From Shouchella rhizosphaerae (GTDB taxonomy: Bacteria > Bacillota > Bacilli > Bacillales > Bacillaceae_D), in contig NZ_FRBS01000002.1 of the NCBI RefSeq assembly GCF_900142675.1, positions 434,001-498,000 on the forward strand: a stretch of DNA of 64,000 bases. The letters run 5' to 3'. Position 1 is the first letter of the stretch; every line of letters begins with the position of its first letter. The notes beneath the pieces were generated by a model. That model was not told the DNA's origin and searched no databases. It saw nothing but the letters and a program-made list of their open reading frames with translations. The translations under genes and the position numbers were made by a program. Below, piece after piece: positions 1 through 8,100 of this stretch.

Positions 1-338
1 CATAAACGATGTCGCGACCTTGTGCTTGTGCAAAAATGCCAGGGCCATCAGCCGCGTTTCCATAATCAATGTTGTTGGTTGACAACGCCTCCATGACAGC
101 GGTTCCTTGGTCGAATTCAATCCATTCAACCGATACATCCAGTCCTTCCTCTTCAATCCGCTCTTCCAAATAGCCACTTTCTTTCAGCACATTTAGCGTA
201 TTCCCAGTTTGGAAGCCGATGCGGATCGTTTGTGCAGCGTTTGCTTCGGATGGGGACGACGACTGGCTTCCGCACGCGGTCAAGATTCCGCCGCCTAGTA
301 AAACAAAAGCTAGAGTTAGTATTGTTGATTTACGCATG
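1..338 (-). CDS. SsuA-like ABC importer substrate-binding lipoprotein (partial)
   Basis: Lipid-anchored extracellular binding protein of an ABC importer, most like the SsuA/TauA group that binds aliphatic sulfonates; the exact ligand is not shown. The first 112 residues are visible: a basic start, a hydrophobic segment, the lipobox LTAC with the acylated Cys at residue 22, a Ser-rich linker, then IRIGFQTGNTLNVLK from residue 38 and an ALSTNNIDYG motif typical of the NMT1/SsuA fold. The ATG is chosen because GGAGGAG sits just upstream. The C-terminus lies beyond the left edge. The start overlaps the stop of the upstream VOC gene by 9 bases, so the two are probably co-transcribed; permease and ATPase genes would be expected outside the window. 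Confidence 0.85.
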
Positions 339-1163
339 TGTCTCTCCTCCGTTGAAAACATAATGCCCCCCATGAATCGTAAACAGTTCCGTTTGGCCAG
401 AGCCTGTTAACATAAGCTGAAACGGCCGTTCGCCACGTTGCTCTAAAAACTCATTCACCGGCCCTTGCCCTTTTGGTTGGGCAAATTTCAAGTTCCCTCC
501 AGGAAGCTGCAATGTGTAGATGTCGGCGTTTAGGCGTGGATCGTAAATCGAGCCTTTGTGTTCTAAGTCGAACCACTCAGCCCATTTAAAAGCCGTTTGC
601 TTTGCATCGTGGACAGCCATAAGGAAGCTGTCGATTTTCCATTGGCCAGCAGAATGAGGGGCAACGACTTGAGCTTCCTTTAATTCGTTTAATCGCTCTT
701 GGTCGGTTTCGTGCCAGTCAATAAAGAAGGGGAGGGGTAATTCGGATCCTTCTTCACCGACGAATAATAGCGACCATTCCAACAGTTTGCCATCAGGACG
801 CTTTCGGCTAAGAGGCACTGGACCATTCACGTTTAAGCCTTTTTGCTTGAATGTTTGTGCGAGCTTATTTAAATCCCGAGTGCGCAAACAAATTTTCGCA
901 AAACCTTCAGTAAATTCATCACGAACAATGGAGGAAAAAGGACTGTAGGCTACATCCTGTGCTCCTACTTTGTCAAAAAGGGCACGATCATCAATGCTTA
1001 AAAACTCAATATACTCCATGCCGAAATGAAGCAACGTATTGTAAGAGCCCCGTTTTTCATGACGACCTCCATAAACCGTGTGAAAGCCTTTATTAATAAA
1101 ACGATCTTTCAGTGTGTGTGCATCATCCACATAGTGAATCACATGATCAAAGGCAAGAGCCAT
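330..1163 (-). CDS. VOC (glyoxalase-like) family protein
   Basis: A 277-residue protein of the vicinal oxygen chelate superfamily, glyoxalase_3-like type. The N-terminus FDHVIHYVDD followed by a long stretch ending LLHFGMEYIEFLSIDD is the typical first beta-alpha-beta-beta-beta unit; a second, less conserved unit fills the C-terminal half. The catalytic reaction cannot be told from sequence. An upstream in-frame ATG exists 21 bases earlier, but GAGGAG placed 8 bases before the ATG at 1163 favours this start. It overlaps the SsuA-like gene by 9 bases, so a role near sulfonate or organosulfur uptake is a reasonable inference from context only. Confidence 0.8.
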   Translation of the reverse strand: MALAFDHVIHYVDDAHTLKDRFINKGFHTVYGGRHEKRGSYNTLLHFGMEYIEFLSIDDRALFDKVGAQDVAYSPFSSIVRDEFTEGFAKICLRTRDLNKLAQTFKQKGLNVNGPVPLSRKRPDGKLLEWSLLFVGEEGSELPLPFFIDWHETDQERLNELKEAQVVAPHSAGQWKIDSFLMAVHDAKQTAFKWAEWFDLEHKGSIYDPRLNADIYTLQLPGGNLKFAQPKGQGPVNEFLEQRGERPFQLMLTGSGQTELFTIHGGHYVFNGGETHA

Positions 1164-1582
1164 CTCCTTCACTCCTCTATTCATTTAGTAATCCTATTAA
1201 TTTTATATGATTTATAATTTTAATAAATAAAGTTTAGGGGAAGGACCTCAGTGTGTCAACAACTTTTGTTTTACAGTTATGCAAGGAACTGTTTAGAAAA
1301 AAAGGGGGATTGCAAGTTGGTGAAAAAGTGAGAAGCAAAATCGGTGTGTAAGGAGCAAGAGTGTTGGGTGAGGAACGCAGATGTCTGTAAGCATGATGCT
1401 GGTCCATTCCAACAGCGGGCTTTGCCGTTGTGGTCGACGTCAAATCTACTACATGATGAAATTTTTACCCCTATGGAAACTAAAGGAAGTTTTATTTTGC
1501 GACATCGACACTTCGATGTTGATGGAATTCTCTAGCGTATACAATAGCGGTGATCATTAAAATGGAAAAAGGGGATCTGTCA
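1164..1582. other. Gene-free stretch with one perfect inverted repeat
   Basis: No convincing gene is seen; short open frames here have no ribosome binding site and no recognisable product. The region separates two divergent genes and must hold both promoters. The only clear structure is the inverted repeat at 1502-1519. A TACAAT hexamer at 1540-1545, just before the PEP mutase family gene, is a possible -10 box, but no well spaced -35 box is clear. Confidence 0.5.
1502..1519. promoter_or_regulatory. Perfect 7-4-7 inverted repeat, possible operator
   Basis: ACATCGA, four bases, then TCGATGT. It lies about 65 bases upstream of the PEP mutase/isocitrate lyase family gene and just upstream of a TATACAAT segment, a normal place for an operator. 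The regulator is unknown. Confidence 0.4.
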
Positions 1583-2407
1583 ATGAAACAACAACATGCG
1601 ATCAAGGCAAAAACATTTCGACGTTTACACGAACAATCTTCCACCTTTGTCCTCCCTAATGCATGGGACGCAATGAGCGCAAAAATGTTTGAAGCTGGCG
1701 GTTTTCAAGCGATTGGAACAACAAGTGCCGGCATTGCGGCTTCCTTAGGTTACCCAGATGGCCAACAGCTGCCTCGCGCTAAATTGGTTGAGGTAGTAAG
1801 GAATATCGCCCATTCAGTAGCGGTTCCCGTTAGTGCCGATATTGAAGCAGGATATGGGCGATCCGTGGCCGAGGTGGTGCAAACTGTAAAAGAAGTTGTA
1901 GCGGCTGGGGCAGTCGGCATTAACATTGAAGATGGCACAGGCAACCCTAGTAAACCTGTCTTCTCGATTTCCGAACAAACAGAAAAAATCGCAGCGATTA
2001 AAGCTAGCCATACGCCCCTATTTGTGAATGCCCGTACAGACATCTATTGGCTAAAAATTGGCGATCCTTTATCCCGTTTCCAAGAAGCTGAAAAGCGTGC
2101 AATAGCTTACCAAGAAGCAGGCGCAGATTGTTTGTTTATTCCTGGGCTTACGGACAGGGAAGAAATGCAAAAAATGAGGGCGGCCATTTCGATTCCGATC
2201 AATTTGTTGGTTGACCCGGAAATGCCCGCCCTCACGGAGTTGTCGACAATAGGAATTGAGAGGCTAAGTTGCGGCTCTGCCCCATTTCGGGCAACAGCTA
2301 CATTGCTCGCTGCTATTTGCGAACAGATCGTTCACGACGAAACATTTTCCCATCTGACAAAGGATGTTCTTTCCTATAGCAGCATAACGAAAATCATGAG
2401 TCAGTAG
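1583..2407 (+). CDS. Isocitrate lyase/PEP mutase family protein
   Basis: A 274-residue TIM-barrel protein of the phosphoenolpyruvate mutase/isocitrate lyase superfamily, whose members make or break C-C or C-P bonds next to a carboxylate with Mg2+. Visible family motifs are LPNAWDAMSA at 24-33, the metal-binding SADIEAG at 84-90 and NIEDGTG at 114-120, and ARTDIYW further on. The KKCGH loop of true isocitrate and methylisocitrate lyases is absent, so it belongs to the large uncharacterised branch (oxaloacetate decarboxylase/carboxyphosphonoenolpyruvate mutase-like). The ATG at 1583 has AAAGGGGA 7 bases upstream; a GTG 33 bases earlier lacks one. It is a single-gene unit converging on sdpI. Confidence 0.82.
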   Translation: MKQQHAIKAKTFRRLHEQSSTFVLPNAWDAMSAKMFEAGGFQAIGTTSAGIAASLGYPDGQQLPRAKLVEVVRNIAHSVAVPVSADIEAGYGRSVAEVVQTVKEVVAAGAVGINIEDGTGNPSKPVFSISEQTEKIAAIKASHTPLFVNARTDIYWLKIGDPLSRFQEAEKRAIAYQEAGADCLFIPGLTDREEMQKMRAAISIPINLLVDPEMPALTELSTIGIERLSCGSAPFRATATLLAAICEQIVHDETFSHLTKDVLSYSSITKIMSQ

Positions 2408-2429
2408 ATCGGCTACTGCTTTCAAGTGC

Positions 2430-3068
2430 CTAATGGCCGACGATGCGTTTATGAAGAATATACGAATAAACCATCGGCACGACTACGATTACAACAATGA
2501 GTCCGATGGACAATACCGCACTAATGTTTCTTGGCAAAAACGGTTCGATGATAAAAAGCAAGCCTCCGCCTATAAGCAAACGCCCACCAAGACGGTGTGT
2601 TTTTCGCCAAACTTCGTCATTGCTGATGGTCCACGGCGTTTTTATGCCGATAAACCAGTTGGGCTTAATCGTCTGCATGTAGTTTCCAAGAATGATAAAG
2701 AGGATGCCTACTGCAACTGGCACGACCCGATTGATTGAAACGGGAGCACCTATGCCTGAGAGGACCGTCACAATGCTAATCGCGAGAAAAAGGGCGATGA
2801 GCACGTTGCCGATAATCGAATAGGGCCGTGTGAATTTTCTATAGTTGTCTTTCTTCGGGTCTATGCGGGGCAAGTATAGCAACATCGCATAAACGGCGAT
2901 CAGGATTCCATTAAGAAGCAAGAAGGCAGAGAATGTTGGAGCATAGCGGTCCACTTCTCCATTCACTCCCCAATGTACGGGCATTTCTGCAGGCAAGTGT
3001 TTATAAGCAAAAAGCCATACAGCGATAGAAATTATAATCGAAACAATTGGAAAGAGATGTTTTTTCAT
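2430..3068 (-). CDS. sdpI: SdpI family membrane immunity protein
   Basis: A 212-residue integral membrane protein with about six hydrophobic helices. It has the DUF1648 N-terminus, with PAEMPVHWGVNGEVD in the first extracytoplasmic loop, and the SdpI region with NYMQTIKPNWFIGIKTPWT and a WRKTHRLGG motif. In Bacillus subtilis SdpI protects against the SdpC killing factor and sequesters the repressor SdpR at the membrane. Its ATG overlaps the sdpR stop as ATGA, giving translational coupling. No sdpABC toxin genes lie nearby, so this is either orphan immunity or a family member with another job. Confidence 0.85.
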   Translation of the reverse strand: MKKHLFPIVSIIISIAVWLFAYKHLPAEMPVHWGVNGEVDRYAPTFSAFLLLNGILIAVYAMLLYLPRIDPKKDNYRKFTRPYSIIGNVLIALFLAISIVTVLSGIGAPVSINRVVPVAVGILFIILGNYMQTIKPNWFIGIKTPWTISNDEVWRKTHRLGGRLLIGGGLLFIIEPFLPRNISAVLSIGLIVVIVVVPMVYSYILHKRIVGH

Positions 3069-3337
3069 GGTTGTTTTCCCCCTTTTTCAAAAAAGCCCAT
3101 TGTCCAGGAAAGCAGCTCCTGAAATACGGTTAAGTTGAGCGAGTAATAGACGAACTGGCCTTTTTTCTCGTCATGGACAAGGTGGGCAGCCTTTAACAGT
3201 TTTAAATGCTGGGAAATGCTTGGCTTTGACACTTGAAAATGGTTGGCAATCTCGCCAGCAGTTAAATCCTGTTCTTTAAGCAAATCAAGGATTTTTCGCC
3301 TCGTTGGATCGGCCAACGCTTTAAATGCTTCGTGCAT
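3065..3337 (-). CDS. sdpR: ArsR family autorepressor SdpR
   Basis: A 90-residue winged-helix repressor, the same length as B. subtilis SdpR. It opens MHEAFKALADPTRRKIL, has the recognition helix segment VSKPSISQHLKLLK and ends with the wing QFVYYSLN. No metal-binding Cys pair of the ELCVCDL type is present, which fits SdpR rather than a metal sensor. The ATG at 3337 follows AAAGGAGG by 6 bases; an ATG 21 bases upstream has no such site. It is first in the sdpR-sdpI operon and very likely represses itself through the long palindrome just upstream. Confidence 0.87.
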   Translation of the reverse strand: MHEAFKALADPTRRKILDLLKEQDLTAGEIANHFQVSKPSISQHLKLLKAAHLVHDEKKGQFVYYSLNLTVFQELLSWTMGFFEKGGKQP

Positions 3338-3363
3338 CAGGGGCCTCCTTTCAAACACGGCAC

Positions 3364-3391
3364 ATTTAAGTAATTAAGAAATTACTTAAAT
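3364..3391. promoter_or_regulatory. 12-4-12 perfect palindrome, predicted SdpR operator
   Basis: ATTTAAGTAATT, spacer AAGA, then AATTACTTAAAT: a perfect 12-base inverted repeat 27 bases upstream of the sdpR ATG. ArsR family repressors bind such long AT-rich dyads over their own promoters. Assignment to SdpR is by position. Confidence 0.7.
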
Positions 3392-3458
3392 ACTTAACTA
3401 ACCTAAGCATACAGGAATACTGCTTAATTTTCAAGTGTGTATCCCTATTGACAGGATG

Positions 3459-3489
3459 AAAAAAAGCGTTAATTAAACGTTTGTTTAAT
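3459..3489 (-). terminator. Weak terminator candidate after the LysR gene
   Basis: Inverted repeat ATTAAAC-GTTT-GTTTAAT at 3472-3489 lies just past the LysR stop. On the minus strand it is followed, after a six-base gap, by a run of seven T. The gap makes it a weak terminator. Confidence 0.35.
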
Positions 3490-3497
3490 CGACAAGA

Positions 3498-4400
3498 TCA
3501 CTTGCCGTGCTTGAAACGTGTTCGTTTGCAATGGGAAATAAACCGTTGGACGAGTTCGTTTTGCTGCTCCTGTTTTCTTGTACAGATGGCAATGCTGTTG
3601 ACGATGGGGACATGTTCAACATAGACGCGCGCTAAATCGCCTCGTTTTATATGTTCCTTCGCTACTAAAGAGGAAACGAAATTGATGCCAAAACCGGCCA
3701 TCACAGCAGAAAGGGCTTCGTTCAATCCACTGAACTGCAAAGCAATCGTTGGCGGTTTTAGATGGTTGGCCTGGCATAACGTAAATAATTGCGCCCTTGT
3801 CGAGCTGCCTTCTTCGCGCATGACAAATGGTTCAATTACTACTTCCGCCAACGAGACTCGTTCATTGGCCAATCGATGGGAGGGAGCAGTGACAAACCAA
3901 AGCTCATCTTCTAGCCATTCATCCCAAACAAAGTCTTTCGCGCGTTTGTCGATGGTGCCAGCATATATCGCTATATCGGCTTTGTAACGGGCCAGTTTTT
4001 CAAATGCCTGTTGAGAATTGACCGTTTCGATTTGCAAATCGATTGTAGGATATTGGGCTTTGAATGCTCCTGCTAATTGTGGCAATAAAAAGTTTGCCGG
4101 AAGATATGTGGCAGCGACATGGATGTGCCCCGCGCCTACATCGCGAAATTGTTGAGCAAATGCTTCAATATGGGTTTCAACCGAGAATAACGTTTCTGCT
4201 TTGTCAGCAAGCTGTTTTCCAAATGGCGTAGGCACAATCCCCCTGCCGTCCTTTTGTAGCAAAGGTATGTTTAATTCCGCTTCAAACGCTTTTAGTTGGC
4301 TCGAAACAGCTGGTTGGCTAATGTGCAAAGCTTGTGCTGCTTTGGTGATGCTTCCCGTGCGCACCACCGTATAAAACAACCGAAGTCCGTGAAGATTCAT
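3498..4400 (-). CDS. LysR family transcriptional regulator
   Basis: A 300-residue LysR-type regulator of normal length. The winged helix occupies residues 1-60 (LRLFYTVVRTGSITKAAQAL, then ISQPAVSSQLKAFE), followed by a linker helix and a periplasmic-binding-protein-like effector domain from about residue 90. The N-terminus MNLHGLRLF resembles the CysL/YwfK branch, but the effector is not predictable. The start has GGGGAG upstream. It is divergent from the O-methyltransferase gene across a 120-base, AT-rich space, the usual arrangement for a LysR regulator and its target, so control of that gene is inferred. Confidence 0.87.
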   Translation of the reverse strand: MNLHGLRLFYTVVRTGSITKAAQALHISQPAVSSQLKAFEAELNIPLLQKDGRGIVPTPFGKQLADKAETLFSVETHIEAFAQQFRDVGAGHIHVAATYLPANFLLPQLAGAFKAQYPTIDLQIETVNSQQAFEKLARYKADIAIYAGTIDKRAKDFVWDEWLEDELWFVTAPSHRLANERVSLAEVVIEPFVMREEGSSTRAQLFTLCQANHLKPPTIALQFSGLNEALSAVMAGFGINFVSSLVAKEHIKRGDLARVYVEHVPIVNSIAICTRKQEQQNELVQRFISHCKRTRFKHGK

Positions 4401-4520
4401 TCCGTCACTCCCCGATATATAAATAATTGTTATAGATTCCTAAAAAAGATCGATTATTTTTATTGTTATGTTGAGTATACACTGGAATTGTAAGCAAAAT
4501 AACGAAAAGGGGTTGGGAAT

Positions 4521-5183
4521 GTGGAAAAGCAAACTTGGCAGCTCGTTGATTCGTATATGACGGAACGTTTGCGGATAGGGGATGAGGGTCTGGACGCTGC
4601 TTTAGCGAATAATCGCCAAAAGGGGTTGCCAGCTATTGATGTTTCGCCAACACAGGGGAAGCTTTTGACGCTGTTAGCAAGAATGAAAGGGGCCAAGCGC
4701 ATTCTTGAAATTGGTACGCTCGGCGGCTACAGCACGATTTGCTTGGCACAAGGGATGTCAGACACGGGAAAAATCGTGACGTTAGAATATGAACCCAAAC
4801 ATGCTGCTTGTGCAAAGGAGAACATTGCTTTTGCCGGTTATGCCGATCAGGTCGATATCATTATAGGTCCCGCCCTTGAAAGCCTGCCTATTCTTCACGA
4901 ACAGCAGCAATCGTTTGATTTTATTTTTATCGATGCCGATAAGCCTAACAATCCACATTACGTAAAGTGGGCGTTGAAGCTGGCTTCTCCTGGCGCGGTC
5001 CTTGTCGCTGACAACGTCATCCGTGACGGAGAGGTACTAAACCGCCACAGCACGGATCCTCGTGTCCAAGGCATCCGCACATTTGTAGAATTACTGGAGC
5101 AAGAGGAACGGATTGAGGCGACTGCGATCCAAACAGTAGGCGAAAAGGGCTACGATGGCTTTATTTTAGGGATTGTCCACTAA
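4521..5183 (+). CDS. Class I SAM-dependent O-methyltransferase, family 3
   Basis: A 220-residue methyltransferase of the caffeoyl-CoA/catechol O-methyltransferase-like family, common in Bacillus (YrrM type). The SAM-binding glycine-rich loop is ILEIGTLGGYSTI at 61-73, and FIFIDADKPNN near 135 carries the metal and SAM-contacting Asp. The substrate is unknown; family members methylate phenolic hydroxyls with a divalent metal. The start is GTG with AAGGGG about 8 bases before it; an overlapping ATG two bases upstream is out of frame. It is monocistronic and divergent from the LysR gene. Confidence 0.85.
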   Translation: MEKQTWQLVDSYMTERLRIGDEGLDAALANNRQKGLPAIDVSPTQGKLLTLLARMKGAKRILEIGTLGGYSTICLAQGMSDTGKIVTLEYEPKHAACAKENIAFAGYADQVDIIIGPALESLPILHEQQQSFDFIFIDADKPNNPHYVKWALKLASPGAVLVADNVIRDGEVLNRHSTDPRVQGIRTFVELLEQEERIEATAIQTVGEKGYDGFILGIVH

Positions 5184-5253
5184 TTGAACTGGCAATGAAT
5201 CACAATAGAAGCATTAGGGGCGTTTTTCCTTTTAATAATGGTGACACACTCAA

Positions 5254-5290
5254 AAACAGCTAGCTTCAAGGCATTTGAAGCTAGCTGTTT
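5254..5290 (-). terminator. Terminator of the alanine symporter gene
   Basis: A perfect 16-base stem (5254-5269 with 5275-5290) and five-base loop lies 31 bases after the alsT stop. On the minus strand it is followed by TTTTT. It may also stop the converging methyltransferase transcript, though the plus side lacks a T run. Confidence 0.8.
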
Positions 5291-5320
5291 CATGAAATGA
5301 TTGACTAAAAGCGTGCGAAC

Positions 5321-6778
5321 TTAACTAGCATTTTTGTCTGGCCCTTTCTCGTACGTTTCCCAGAATGTCGCATGTTGAATGCCCAACTTTTTAGGATCGA
5401 AAACAGGGTCAAGCCCTTGTTGTTTCTGAGCTTCATAATCCTTTAAGGCGATCATTGCTGGCTTGGCGAGCAGGACGATGGCAATGATGTTGATCCACAC
5501 CATTAAACCGAGGCCAATGTCGCCAAGGAGCCATGCATTTGCAGCTGTTCGGTTGGCGCCGTAATACGTCGCTCCAAGCAACAGCAACTTAATGACAACC
5601 ATTGGCCAGGCCGCATTGCGCCCGCGCATCAAATAGGCAATGTTTGTTTCGGCAATATAGTAGTAAGCCATAATCGTTGTAAAAGCGAAAAATAGGAGTG
5701 CAATCGCGACAAATCCCGTTCCAAAAGCAGGGAACACCTGGTTGATGGCTTCCTGTGTAAATTGAGGCCCAGCCTCAACGCCAGGAATCGCTTCAAACAC
5801 ATGCGTACCTTCTTCAGGCCCTTGTGTATTGTACATCCCTGTAAATAAGATCATAAAGGCAGTTGCTGAACAAACAAGCAAAGTGTCAATGTATACAGAG
5901 GCCGCTTGCACCAACCCTTGCTTAGCTGGGTGTGATACTTCGGCTGCTGCCGCGGGATGCGCGCCAGTGCCTTGGCCAGCCTCATTGGAGTAAACGCCGC
6001 GCATGACGCCCCAAGAAATAGCGCTGCCAAGCAAGCCGCCAAAGAGAGAGTCCATTCCGAACGCACTGCGAAAGATTAAGGCAATCGTTTCTGGTACAGC
6101 AGATAGGTTCATAAAAATAATGATGGCCGCCATCAACATATAGCCAATGGCCATAAATGGCACGATAAAAGCGGCGGTGTTCGCGATCCATTTAATCCCG
6201 CCAAAAATAATCAGCCCTAAAACCAATACAAGAAACAACCCAGTTGCCCAAGTCGGTATGCTAAAGGCATTATTGACAGCAGCGGCAATCGAATTGGACT
6301 GGACGCCAGGCATAAGCACAGACATCGCTACAAGGGCTGCGACTGCAAACAGAATCGCAAACCATTTTACGCCTAATCCTTTTTCAATATAGTAAGCAGG
6401 CCCGCCTCGGTATTGGCCATTTTGTTTATCTTTATAAATTTGTGCAAGCGTCGACTCAATAAACGCGCTGGAAGCGCCCAGAAAGGCAATCGCCCACATC
6501 CAAAATACAGCCCCTGGTCCGCCAAAATAAATCGCTGAAGCGACGCCAGCAATGTTCCCCGTTCCGACACGGCCTGCCAAAGCAACGGATAACGCTTGGA
6601 AAGAGGAAACGCCGGCATCTGATTTTTTGCCACTGAACATAAGGGTAAACATATCTTTTAGATGGCGGACTTGCAAAAATCTTGTTAGTAATGAAAAAAT
6701 CAATCCTACACCTAATAATGTGTAAACGACTGGTGAGCTCCACAGCACATTATTAATAAACTCTAAGACCACGTCCAC
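5321..6778 (-). CDS. alsT: AGCS family sodium:alanine/amino acid symporter
   Basis: A 485-residue membrane protein with about eleven transmembrane helices, of the alanine or glycine:cation symporter family. The signature VALAGRVGTGNIAGVASAI near residue 65-83 and GGPAYYIEKGLG near 125 are conserved in AlsT/DagA transporters. It would import alanine, glycine or a related amino acid (AlsT is also reported as a glutamine transporter in B. subtilis) with Na+, which suits an alkaliphile using sodium coupling. The start is GTG with AAGGAGG seven bases upstream. The gene stands alone with its own terminator. Confidence 0.9.
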   Translation of the reverse strand: MDVVLEFINNVLWSSPVVYTLLGVGLIFSLLTRFLQVRHLKDMFTLMFSGKKSDAGVSSFQALSVALAGRVGTGNIAGVASAIYFGGPGAVFWMWAIAFLGASSAFIESTLAQIYKDKQNGQYRGGPAYYIEKGLGVKWFAILFAVAALVAMSVLMPGVQSNSIAAAVNNAFSIPTWATGLFLVLVLGLIIFGGIKWIANTAAFIVPFMAIGYMLMAAIIIFMNLSAVPETIALIFRSAFGMDSLFGGLLGSAISWGVMRGVYSNEAGQGTGAHPAAAAEVSHPAKQGLVQAASVYIDTLLVCSATAFMILFTGMYNTQGPEEGTHVFEAIPGVEAGPQFTQEAINQVFPAFGTGFVAIALLFFAFTTIMAYYYIAETNIAYLMRGRNAAWPMVVIKLLLLGATYYGANRTAANAWLLGDIGLGLMVWINIIAIVLLAKPAMIALKDYEAQKQQGLDPVFDPKKLGIQHATFWETYEKGPDKNAS

Positions 6779-6860
6779 TGTACGTCCTCCTTAAATAAAG
6801 AGATGTTATTTAAATATTCCATGAATTTATCGAATTCTTATTTGATGGTCGGCTCCTTTC

Positions 6861-6889
6861 TTGGTTCAACTAAGTTATTTTCTTATAAT
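6861..6889 (+). promoter_or_regulatory. Sigma-A promoter of the SDR gene
   Basis: TTGGTT, 17-base spacer, then a perfect TATAAT, ending about 140 bases before the SDR start. The spacing is ideal and the orientation fits that gene. Confidence 0.6.
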
Positions 6890-7027
6890 AAACGGTATTG
6901 GCAAAGATGAAAAGAAGATCTTTGTGAATTTTGCGATTTGATTGGAAGATTTTCTGTCAGCCATTGACGCATCGTCCTTATTTGTTTTGGGAAGGATAAC
7001 AGTACTGATCCAAACAGGAGGTTGCTT

Positions 7028-7771
7028 ATGGTTGAACTAACCAACAAGGTCGTGATTATTACCGGAGGTGCGTCTGGCATTGGCCGGGCAGCGGTCGATG
7101 CGTTTTTGGCAAAAGGCGCAAAAGTGGTGATCGCTGATTTTAATAAGGAGACGGGAGAGGCTGCTGTTAAGGAATTAACAGATGCAGGCAAGCAAGTACT
7201 GTTTGTGCAAACCGATGTATCAAACGAACAATCGGTGCAAAATATGGTCGCTGAAACGGTGAAGGCCTATGAGCGCGTTGATATTCTTATAAACAATGCC
7301 GGTTTCGGTACAATGAGCCCGTCCCATGAAAGAACATACGAGGATTACGAAAAAATCGTGAAAGTATGCCAAGACGGCGTTTTTTTAGGATCGAAGCACG
7401 CGATTAAAGAAATGATTAAAACAGGCGGCGGTTGTATCATCAATACGTCGTCCATACTCGGCTCCGTCGCTCAGCCCGAGGCGCTGCCTTACAACGCTGC
7501 AAAAGGGGCAGTCAATACAATGACAAAATCGTTGGCAGTTGAATATGCAGACAAACAGATACGCGTCAACGCCGTAGCTCCTGGGTTTGTAGAGACAGCC
7601 GCCGTAAATAAGGAAGCGCTTGGCGACTTTTATGATGGCCTTGTCGCCAAACATCCAATAGGGCGGTTAGGAAAACCGGAAGACATTGCCCATGCGATGG
7701 TTTTTCTTGCCGAAAATGAATTTGTCACAGGTACAATTCTAACGATTGACGGCGGCTATACCGCTTTATAA
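7028..7771 (+). CDS. SDR family NAD(P)-dependent oxidoreductase
   Basis: A 247-residue classical short-chain dehydrogenase. TGGASGIG at 12-19 is the dinucleotide loop, an acidic D37 after the second strand favours NAD, NNAG is at 89-92, and the catalytic Tyr155-Lys159 stand in YNAAKG after NTSSILG. The C-terminus ends TGTILTIDGGYTAL, normal for the family. The substrate is not predictable; this branch is often annotated glucose 1- or acyl-ACP dehydrogenase-like. The ATG at 7028 has AGGAGG six bases upstream, better than the TTG two codons earlier. It is monocistronic with its own promoter and terminator. Confidence 0.87.
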   Translation: MVELTNKVVIITGGASGIGRAAVDAFLAKGAKVVIADFNKETGEAAVKELTDAGKQVLFVQTDVSNEQSVQNMVAETVKAYERVDILINNAGFGTMSPSHERTYEDYEKIVKVCQDGVFLGSKHAIKEMIKTGGGCIINTSSILGSVAQPEALPYNAAKGAVNTMTKSLAVEYADKQIRVNAVAPGFVETAAVNKEALGDFYDGLVAKHPIGRLGKPEDIAHAMVFLAENEFVTGTILTIDGGYTAL

Positions 7772-7779
7772 GCAGAGAG

Positions 7780-7825
7780 AAACACCGTAAAGACAGCTCG
7801 AATCGGCTGCTTTAGGGTGTTTTTT
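7780..7825 (+). terminator. Rho-independent terminator after the SDR gene
   Basis: An imperfect stem pairs AAACACCGTAAAGACAGC with GGCTGCTTTAGGGTGTTT and ends in a run of T at 7820-7825. Confidence 0.8.
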
Positions 7826-7911
7826 GGCGGTCCTAAAACTACGCCAGACTATTTCACAGTAGCCCCTTCTTATATAACGTTAATAGTGTAATCATTTTAC
7901 GTGAGGAAGAA

Positions 7912-8031
7912 ATGAGACACATACTAAGAATAAGCAAAATAATAGGTCTAAAGGCATGGTTTCTATTTGCCGATTGGTTTGCGCGCGCTCAGGAGTATCG
8001 TACTGTTCAAAAGGCTACGCAAGTGCGTTAG
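7912..8031 (+). CDS. Candidate 39-residue small protein
   Basis: A short ATG frame in a stretch that would otherwise be empty. GAGGAAGAA lies directly before the ATG and a TATAAC hexamer lies about 40 bases upstream. The peptide begins MRHILRISKIIGLKAWFLF and is basic with an amphipathic middle and an Arg/Gln-rich tail. No family is recognised. It could be a real small protein or chance. Confidence 0.3.
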   Translation: MRHILRISKIIGLKAWFLFADWFARAQEYRTVQKATQVR

Positions 8032-8100
8032 ACTAAAAGAAGGAAATGTTTAGCAAAATAGACGGTTGTTGATAGAAAAATGGGAAAAGGAGTTCAACCT

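Noticed and set aside
1234-1535. Two 60-70 codon frames on opposite strands
   Set aside because: No ribosome binding sites, no family features, and they overlap each other in a control region.
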